NCBI RefSeq assembly: GCF_009711475.1
Contig: NZ_SMMD01000860.1
Span: 1 to 12,004, forward strand
DNA from: Fulvivirga aurantia
GTDB taxonomy: Bacteria; Bacteroidota; Bacteroidia; Cytophagales; Cyclobacteriaceae
Direction: 5' to 3'
Length of the DNA: 12,004 nucleotides
This document shows positions 6,687-12,004 of the stretch, in pieces. Position numbers and translations under genes: made by a program. Under the pieces are notes generated by a model that was not told where the DNA came from, made no database searches, and was given only the letters and a program-made list of their open reading frames with translations. Each line of letters begins with the position of its first letter. Within the stretch, counting starts at the first letter, position 1.

Positions 6687-7093
6687 TATTTAAAAAACAT
6701 TCGGTCCAAAGAATAGCGACCACCACCTTTATAAAATAAGAGTATAAATGATGCCAGGTAGAGAAGAGCCATCTCTTTTTCACCAATGGAGTCTGAGCCA
6801 TGTGTAATAAAAGCTGCCACCGCCATGGCTATAATCAACGGAATTGAAGCTAATCGGGTAAGAAGACCAAACATAATGAGCAAGGCACATACAAATTCAG
6901 CAAATGCTGTGAGTACTAGTGATGCTTCGGGGCCTATGCCTATCGGGTCGGCAAATCCCATATTACCTTCTATCACTTTCATAAATTTGCCATAGCCATG
7001 TGTAAGCATAAGACCTCCTACCATTAGCCTGAATATTAATAAGCCAAAATCGACATTGTACTTCTTCTTCACTGATTTTCTAAGAAAACTCAT
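6686..7093 (-). CDS. DoxX family membrane protein
   Basis: A 135-residue integral membrane protein with four predicted helices at about 16-33, 56-78, 82-98 and 107-121. DoxX landmarks are the first helix with a buried Arg and HGYGK at its end (FRLMVGGLMLTHGYGKFMKV), AFAEFVCALLIMFGLLTR across the second, and a C-terminal GGGRYSLDRMFFK, the usual 'GGGxYSLD' ending. DoxX proteins are associated with redox and membrane stress functions in some bacteria, but the molecular role here cannot be stated. It is the first gene of the coupled DoxX-NTF2-membrane protein unit. Its ATG lies 89 bases from the divergent helicase start. No Shine-Dalgarno sequence is visible, as expected for the phylum. Confidence 0.93.
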   Translation of the reverse strand: MSFLRKSVKKKYNVDFGLLIFRLMVGGLMLTHGYGKFMKVIEGNMGFADPIGIGPEASLVLTAFAEFVCALLIMFGLLTRLASIPLIIAMAVAAFITHGSDSIGEKEMALLYLASFILLFYKGGGRYSLDRMFFK

Positions 7094-7182
7094 AATGAGG
7101 TTTTAAGGTTGATAACTAATTAAATATAACACTGTTTTTCTATTTTAGAAGTATTAGATGCGTAAACTCTTAATTACTCTTT
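7094..7182. promoter_or_regulatory. Divergent promoter region between doxX-like gene and helicase
   Basis: This 89-bp AT-rich gap must supply promoters in both directions. On the minus strand, TATATTTA (7128-7121) matches the Bacteroidota -7 box TAnnTTTG at all but the last position and would place a transcript start about 20 bases before DoxX. On the plus strand, TATTTTAG (7141-7148) is a one-mismatch match upstream of the helicase. No good -33 TTG partner was found for either, so the boxes are weak. Confidence 0.35.
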
Positions 7183-9639
7183 TTGCAAAATAAGCTCATT
7201 CCTAAAGCGATAAAATGGTTTCAAGAAAAAGGATGGAAGCCGTTTCCCTTTCAAACAGAAACCTGGGAGGCATACCTTAATGGACAACACGGATTGGTAA
7301 ACGCACCTACCGGTAGTGGAAAGACTTATTCGCTGGTGATGCCTGTACTCCTGGAGTATATCAGAGAAAATTATAAAAGAGGCAAGCCATTAAAAAACAA
7401 TGGATTGAGAGTAATCTGGATTACTCCTATAAAAGCACTGGCCAAAGAGATCTCTTATTCTGCACAGCGTGCTATCGAGGGGCTTGACCTTGATTGGCAA
7501 GTGGCCATTCGCTCAGGAGATACGTCTACTAAAGACAGACAAAAATTAAAGAAAACACCACCCGAATTTTTAATTACCACACCTGAGAGCTTGCAACTTA
7601 TGCTTGCGCAAAAGGGCTATGATAAATATTTTAAAAACCTAAGAGCGGTAGTTTGCGATGAATGGCACGAGCTTATAGGCTCCAAAAGAGGAGTGCAGAT
7701 GGAGTTGGCTTTGTCGAGGCTTAAAACTATATGTGAGAAGCTAAAGATCTGGGGAATATCGGCTACAATCGGCAATATGGAAGATGCGGTAGAAACCTTG
7801 CTAGGTGATCTCGCTCATGATAAAAAGCATTATACACTTATAAAAGCTGATATCAAGAAGCAAATAGAAGTTGACTCTGTGCTGCCAGATGAACTTGAGA
7901 AACTTCCCTGGGCAGGTCATTTAGGAGCCCAGATGGTAGATAAAGTTATTCCAATCATCAAAGAAAGTAAAAGTACTCTAATCTTTACCAATACACGATC
8001 ATTTGCTGAGATTTGGTATCAAAAATTACTTGAGCGAGCCCCTGAGTTGGCAGGGATCATTGCCTTGCACCATGGCTCGATAAGCCGGGAGCTCAGAGAC
8101 TGGGTAGAGGAGGCTTTACATGCCGAGCAACTTAAGGCTGTCGTGTGCACCTCAAGTCTTGACCTAGGTGTAGATTTCAGGCCAGTTGAAACTATCATAC
8201 AGGTGGGCAGTCCAAAAGGTGTGGCCAGATTTATGCAAAGGGCCGGTCGTAGCGGTCACCAACCGGGTGCGCTGAGTAAGATATACTTCGTGCCCACTCA
8301 TTCGCTAGAACTTATTGAGGCGGCCAGTATGCGACAAGCCATAAAGGAGGGCCTTGTGGAAGACCGTATACCTTACTTAAGATCCTTTGATGTGCTCATT
8401 CAGTATCTGGTTACATTGGCGGTGTCAGACGGTTTTACCTCTGAGCAGATTTTCGAAGAGGTAAAAAGTACTTTCTGCTATGCCAGTATAGAAAAAGATG
8501 AGTGGCAATGGCTTTTGGCCTTTATCACCACTGGTGGAGCTGCACTTACTGCTTATGATGAATTTAGAAAAGTAGAGTTTGAAGATGGCGTTTATAAAGT
8601 AACCAATAGAAGGGTAGCCATGCGGCACCGTATGTCTATCGGCACCATCGTGAGCGATACTTCTATAAAAGTGAAGTATGTGAGTGGCAAATACATCGGC
8701 ACAATAGAGGAATATTTCATCTCAAAACTTCAGCCGGGAGACGTTTTTTGGTTTTCAGGGCGTAACCTCGAGTTGGTTAGAATTAAGGAGATGGTCGCGC
8801 AGGTGAGAAATAGTAAGAAAAAGTCGGGCAAAGTGCCTTCATGGCAGGGCGGTAGAATGCCGCTAAGCTCTCAAATGTCTGTGATGTTGAGGAAAAAGCT
8901 CAATCAGATTGCCCGAGGAATACCTACCCAGGACCCAGAAGTGGCTTTTCTCCAGCCTTTAATGGATTTACAGAAAAATCGCTCTTACCTGCCAAATGAT
9001 GAGGAATTTCTGATTGAATATTTTCAGACCAATGAAGGTTATCATGTATTGATGTATCCTTTTGAGGGCCGTTTTGTGCATGAAGGCATGGGAGCACTGC
9101 TAGCCCATCGCATAGCCCGTATAAAGCCAATCACTTTTAGTATCGCCATGAATGATTATGGCTTTGAGCTATTGTCTGATCAGGAAATACCTATTTACGA
9201 AGCTATTGAGACCGATGCCTTGGGGGTTGATGATTTATATCAGGACATACAGGCAAGTATCAACTCTGTGGAGATGGCCCGTAGGAGGTTTAGAGATATT
9301 GCTGCCATATCCGGGTTAGTGTTTAAAGGCTATCCCGGACAACAAGTTAAAGACCGACATCTGCAGAGCTCTTCCCAGCTTTTCTTTGATGTATTCCAGG
9401 ATTACGAAAACGAAAGTCTCCTCTTACTGCAGGCTTATGAGGAAGTCATGGACTTTCAGCTGGAAGAGGCCCGATTAAGAAATGCATTAGAACGTATAAA
9501 CCAACAAAAGTTTATAATTACCGAGCCGGAAAAACCCACACCATTTGCCTTTCCTATCATGGTAGATCGTACAAGAGAGAAATTAAGTTCAGAAAAACTT
9601 CAGGACAGAATCAAAAAAATGCAGCTTCAATTCCAGTAA
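7183..9639 (+). CDS. Ligase-associated DEXH-box helicase (Lhr-Core type)
   Basis: An 818-residue superfamily 2 helicase of the Lhr-Core type that works with the ligase-associated repair cluster as an ATP-driven 3'-5' translocase on single-stranded DNA. Visible motifs are a Q-motif-like FPFQTETWEAY (21-31), Walker A APTGSGKT (41-48), Ia TPIKAL (81-86), TTPESL (132-137), motif II DEWH (159-162), motif III SAT (193-195), IV IFTNTRS (267-273), V DLGVDF (327-332) and VI QRAGRSGH (352-359). After that come the winged-helix and Lhr-specific beta-barrel/helical domains, including GYHVLMYPFEGRFVHEGMGALLAHR. The length matches the family. The start is TTG: an in-frame TAA lies four codons upstream and the next Met falls beyond the Walker A motif. 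It is isolated from the ligase and exonuclease by genes on the other strand, and no PdeM nuclease gene follows. Confidence 0.95.
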   Translation: MQNKLIPKAIKWFQEKGWKPFPFQTETWEAYLNGQHGLVNAPTGSGKTYSLVMPVLLEYIRENYKRGKPLKNNGLRVIWITPIKALAKEISYSAQRAIEGLDLDWQVAIRSGDTSTKDRQKLKKTPPEFLITTPESLQLMLAQKGYDKYFKNLRAVVCDEWHELIGSKRGVQMELALSRLKTICEKLKIWGISATIGNMEDAVETLLGDLAHDKKHYTLIKADIKKQIEVDSVLPDELEKLPWAGHLGAQMVDKVIPIIKESKSTLIFTNTRSFAEIWYQKLLERAPELAGIIALHHGSISRELRDWVEEALHAEQLKAVVCTSSLDLGVDFRPVETIIQVGSPKGVARFMQRAGRSGHQPGALSKIYFVPTHSLELIEAASMRQAIKEGLVEDRIPYLRSFDVLIQYLVTLAVSDGFTSEQIFEEVKSTFCYASIEKDEWQWLLAFITTGGAALTAYDEFRKVEFEDGVYKVTNRRVAMRHRMSIGTIVSDTSIKVKYVSGKYIGTIEEYFISKLQPGDVFWFSGRNLELVRIKEMVAQVRNSKKKSGKVPSWQGGRMPLSSQMSVMLRKKLNQIARGIPTQDPEVAFLQPLMDLQKNRSYLPNDEEFLIEYFQTNEGYHVLMYPFEGRFVHEGMGALLAHRIARIKPITFSIAMNDYGFELLSDQEIPIYEAIETDALGVDDLYQDIQASINSVEMARRRFRDIAAISGLVFKGYPGQQVKDRHLQSSSQLFFDVFQDYENESLLLLQAYEEVMDFQLEEARLRNALERINQQKFIITEPEKPTPFAFPIMVDRTREKLSSEKLQDRIKKMQLQFQ

Positions 9640-9650
9640 TATATTTAATT

Positions 9651-9678
9651 ATTGATGCTTAATATAAAATTATTTTTA
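9651..9678 (+). promoter_or_regulatory. Possible Bacteroidota-type promoter of the 9724 gene
   Basis: ATTG (9651-9654), a 16-base spacer and TATTTTTA (9671-9678) resemble the -33 TTTG and -7 TAnnTTTG boxes, each off by one base; the spacer is on the short side. A start near 9685 would leave a leader of about 40 bases. The sequence is very AT-rich here, so a chance match is possible. Confidence 0.3.
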
Positions 9679-9723
9679 AATTGGATGGTCAAAATAAAAC
9701 GTGTCTAATTAAAAGTAAAACTT

Positions 9724-10122
9724 ATGGCTACAATTACTATGTACCTCAAGCATCAGAACGATGACTTGTATTATTCGATGGATAATGTCAACTTTAGTCC
9801 ATTGGAAGTTGATACTGTTACTGGCGTTGACGCTGGTGACGAAGTTTTTTTCAGACTTGCCGAAGACAGTAACATTGAGCAAATTAAAAAGATCAATGTA
9901 AATGAAAGTAAAGCAGGTGAAAAGCAAAAGAATTGGCAGAATATCTGGGAAACTAAACCAACTGCTTACAATAAAACAAAGGACGTTTTTAGAGGTGTGA
10001 TTAAGGCAGACTTGGATAGGGTGCCAAAATATAATGGGTATACAATTAAATATAAAACTACTGAGGGTGATATGGAAAAAGACCCTGAATTTGAGCAGCC
10101 GAAAGACGGAGGTAATATGTAA
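9724..10122 (+). CDS. Small protein of unknown function
   Basis: A 132-residue protein I do not recognise. It has no signal peptide or membrane segment, so it is predicted to be cytoplasmic. The first half looks strand-rich (TITMYLKHQNDDLYYSMDNVNFSPL, then VTGVDAGDEVFFRLAED), and the second half holds KNWQNIWETKPTAYNKTKDVFRGVIKADL and a YNGYTIKYKTTEG strand. The tail is acidic, Pro- and Gly-containing and likely disordered (EKDPEFEQPKDGGNM). There are no cysteines and no obvious catalytic motif. It is preceded by a possible promoter and followed within 20 bases by a strong hairpin that also covers the start of the kinase gene, so it may be a separate short transcript or the leader gene of the kinase. 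Coding status is supported by its start after a stop-rich gap and balanced codon use; function unknown. Confidence 0.75.
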   Translation: MATITMYLKHQNDDLYYSMDNVNFSPLEVDTVTGVDAGDEVFFRLAEDSNIEQIKKINVNESKAGEKQKNWQNIWETKPTAYNKTKDVFRGVIKADLDRVPKYNGYTIKYKTTEGDMEKDPEFEQPKDGGNM

Positions 10123-10138
10123 TCAAGTTTCTTTCAAA

Positions 10139-10170
10139 AAAAGGATGACATTTTTTTGTGTCATCCTTTT
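10139..10170. terminator. 12-bp perfect hairpin covering the kinase start codon
   Basis: AAAAGGATGACA (10139-10150) and TGTCATCCTTTT (10159-10170) are perfect complements around an eight-base loop TTTTTTTG. On the plus strand the GC-containing core is followed by TTTTACTTTGTTTT; on the minus strand it is followed by seven T residues. It therefore looks like an intrinsic terminator for the 9724 gene. The ATG at 10145, the only ATG available to the downstream kinase, lies inside the left arm, so the same structure could block translation initiation when formed. Confidence 0.7.
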
Positions 10171-12004
10171 ACTTTGTTTTATACAAGGTTATTCTCAAAA
10201 TAAAAATTTATTAGAGTTGAAAGATAGTGCCATAATGGTCTTAAACTCCGATACACTATCTGATGAATCTCGCCTGAGTACGTTGAGAACTATCGTGGAT
10301 AACACAACTGATGCAGATGAACAACTTAAGTATGCAAAGCTTTTAATAGAAAACTCTGAAGGACAAGAGGATTATAGCTATAAAGTTAACGGATATTTAA
10401 GACTGGGTGGGGCCAATAAACAAAAAGGAAATCTAACAGAAGCTCTTCAGGCCTACCTTACAGCGGCTCAAATTTCCTCTAACAACCAAGATTATATTTC
10501 TGAAGCAGATGCATATACAAATGTCGCCACTATCTATACGTCTAACGAGGATTATGCCAAATCACTTCAATATTATCGGGATGCCTTAGAACTTTATACC
10601 ACCAAAGTTGATTCGCAAAGACTAGCTATAGTGTATATTAATTATGCTTATGCAGCCTACAAAGCGCAGTTATATGATTCGTCTCTAAGTTTATCGGAAA
10701 AAGCAGTTTATTTTTCTCAATTTTCTAGTTACAAATTAATTGAAGCTTATGCTCAAAGCAATATGGCTCTGGCATTGGCAAAAAAAGGGTTTTTCACACT
10801 TTCTGAAGAGAAACTGGAAAAATCTTTAGAAGTTATGGCAGCTAATGATGATCAATATGCTATAGCAGACTGTTTAATTGAAATAGGAGGTGTATATATA
10901 GAGCAAAATAACTTACAAACTGCCATAGAGAAATTGACTCAAGGTTATACTATTGCTTTGGAACACGGCCTCAAACAACAAATTCAAAATGGAGCTAAAT
11001 TTTTAGCACAGGCTTATAAACAACAAGGTGATATTGAGAAAGCATTTAGTTATCAGTCAAAATACTATACTTACCGAGACAGCCTCATCAATGCAGAGCA
11101 AATAAGAAAACTGGCAGATCTAAGGACTAGTTATGAAGTGGGTCAAAAACAGGCAGAGGTAGACCTGCTGACAGCTGAAAAAAGAACACAGCAAATCATC
11201 ATCTTTTCTACCGCAGGTGGCGCTCTTTTAGTAGCTATATTGTTAGGCCTTGTTTATAAAAACTACCAGGACAAAAATCGTATCAATAAGGTTTTAGAAG
11301 AGCAAAAGCAACAGCTTGAGGAGTTAAATAAAACCAAAGATAAATTCTTTTCAATCGTTTCTCACGATTTACGCGGTCCAGTAAGTGCTTTTGCAGGGGT
11401 AAGTCACCTCATCAAGTATGCTGTTAAAGATAATAATCATGAAGAGTTGTTAGAGATTGCTGAACATGTGACTATCACTGTAGGTCATCTTTCAGGGCTT
11501 CTTGATAACCTTTTGCGCTGGGCGATGCAGCAGCAGGGCCGTTTCCCACATGTACCAGAAAAACTCAATCTCAATGAACTAGGGGAAGAGATCAAAGGGA
11601 TTTTTGCGACTACTGCTGAGGGTAAGAAAATAGATCTCGAAACAGACATCAGTGATCAAATCCAGTTGTGGGCAGACAAAAACACAACCATGACTATTTT
11701 TAGAAATTTGGTTAACAATGCGCTCAAATTTACCCATCAGGGTGGAAAAGTGTCAATCAAAGCCAGGCCGGTGGGTGAAATGGCTGAAATTGTAATTTCT
11801 GATACTGGTGTCGGTATGTCACCTGAAAAAGTTAAAACACTTTTCAAACTACAGGCCAAGCGCAGTGAATTTGGTACAGATGGCGAAAAAGGTCTTGGGT
11901 TGGGTCTACAGCTTGCCTACGAATTTATTGAAATGAATAACGGCTCTATTTCAGTGAAAAGCCAAGAAGGGGAAGGTACTGAGTTTGTGGTAAGGCTACC
12001 ATTG
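10145..12004 (+). CDS. TPR-containing membrane sensor histidine kinase, 3' end outside window
   Basis: 620 visible codons of a two-component sensor kinase, open to the last base; the end (GTEFVVRLPL) is where such kinases usually finish, so only a few residues are missing. Order: signal peptide with likely cleavage after GYSQ (about 18), six TPR-like units at about 80-315, a linker helix, a membrane helix at about 351-371, a coiled segment (EEQKQQLEELNKTKDKF), the H-box FSIVSHDLRGP with phospho-accepting His407, then the ATPase domain with N-box NLVNNALKF (521-529), G1 DTGVGM (553-558) and G2 GLGLGL (583-588). This is the periplasmic-TPR architecture frequent in Bacteroidota. No receiver or DNA-binding domain is seen, so a separate response regulator is expected. 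The ATG start gives a signal peptide lacking basic residues; in-frame TTG at 10091 would add a KKR segment and is an alternative. Confidence 0.93.
   Translation, partial: MTFFCVILLLCFIQGYSQNKNLLELKDSAIMVLNSDTLSDESRLSTLRTIVDNTTDADEQLKYAKLLIENSEGQEDYSYKVNGYLRLGGANKQKGNLTEALQAYLTAAQISSNNQDYISEADAYTNVATIYTSNEDYAKSLQYYRDALELYTTKVDSQRLAIVYINYAYAAYKAQLYDSSLSLSEKAVYFSQFSSYKLIEAYAQSNMALALAKKGFFTLSEEKLEKSLEVMAANDDQYAIADCLIEIGGVYIEQNNLQTAIEKLTQGYTIALEHGLKQQIQNGAKFLAQAYKQQGDIEKAFSYQSKYYTYRDSLINAEQIRKLADLRTSYEVGQKQAEVDLLTAEKRTQQIIIFSTAGGALLVAILLGLVYKNYQDKNRINKVLEEQKQQLEELNKTKDKFFSIVSHDLRGPVSAFAGVSHLIKYAVKDNNHEELLEIAEHVTITVGHLSGLLDNLLRWAMQQQGRFPHVPEKLNLNELGEEIKGIFATTAEGKKIDLETDISDQIQLWADKNTTMTIFRNLVNNALKFTHQGGKVSIKARPVGEMAEIVISDTGVGMSPEKVKTLFKLQAKRSEFGTDGEKGLGLGLQLAYEFIEMNNGSISVKSQEGEGTEFVVRLPL

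Noticed and set aside
6461..6995. Plus-strand ORFs opposite the NTF2-like and DoxX genes
   Set aside because: Low-complexity, His/Pro-rich or featureless translations antisense to well-recognised protein families; they are shadows.
7158..7193. Short ORF MRKLLITLFAK overlapping the helicase start
   Set aside because: Eleven codons, out of frame with the helicase, with no leader-peptide hallmark such as a run of regulatory codons or a downstream attenuator hairpin. Probably chance.
9640..9670. AT-only stem after the helicase as terminator
   Set aside because: TATATT and AATATA can pair around a 15-base loop, but a six-pair AT-only stem would be too weak and the surroundings are uniformly AT-rich.
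1..12004. tRNA, rRNA, CRISPR array, transposase, integrase or toxin-antitoxin pair
   Set aside because: No cloverleaf-like segment, no regularly spaced repeats, and no protein with the relevant motifs was seen on either strand.

Overview
This 12,004-bp window looks like chromosomal DNA from a member of the Bacteroidota, most likely a free-living Cytophagales-type bacterium. Signs are the moderately AT-rich composition, the near absence of Shine-Dalgarno sequences, several TTG/GTG starts, and a two-component sensor of the signal peptide-TPR-membrane-kinase type common in that phylum. The exact genus cannot be read from the sequence. No tRNA, rRNA, CRISPR array, transposase or phage gene was seen.

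Region 1 (1-3580, + strand) is a tight run of four genes. It starts with the 3' part of an NTF2/SnoaL-like protein (1-387), followed by a lipoprotein histidine phosphatase (389-910). Then come two members of the ligase-associated DNA damage response cluster: the metallo-beta-lactamase/beta-CASP exonuclease (949-1981) and the ATP-dependent DNA ligase (1991-3580). The exonuclease reading frame is broken by what looks like one extra G near 1639-1640, just before the metal-binding SDHAD and THGY motifs.

Region 2 (3581-7093) is mostly on the - strand. It holds a secreted protein of unknown function with an apparent internal duplication (3621-4553), and a divergent + strand NTF2-like protein (4721-5080). 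A translationally coupled group runs leftward: DoxX (7093-6686), an NTF2-like protein (6686-6222, GTG start) and a three-helix membrane protein (6220-5633, TTG start), followed by a VOC/glyoxalase-fold protein (5579-5190). The VOC gene and the 4721 gene converge on a long inverted repeat (5101-5189) that probably terminates both and resembles a dispersed palindromic repeat.

Region 3 (7183-9639, + strand) is the Lhr-type DEXH helicase of the same repair cluster, starting at TTG. The ligase/exonuclease pair and the helicase normally form one cluster, often with the phosphoesterase-nuclease PdeM. Here they are separated by about 3.6 kb of unrelated genes, and no PdeM gene is in the window.

Region 4 (9640-12004, + strand) has a small protein of unknown function (9724-10122), then a perfect 12-bp hairpin (10139-10170) that contains the ATG of the next gene. 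That gene is a TPR-containing membrane sensor histidine kinase (10145 to beyond the window end) whose visible part covers nearly the whole protein.
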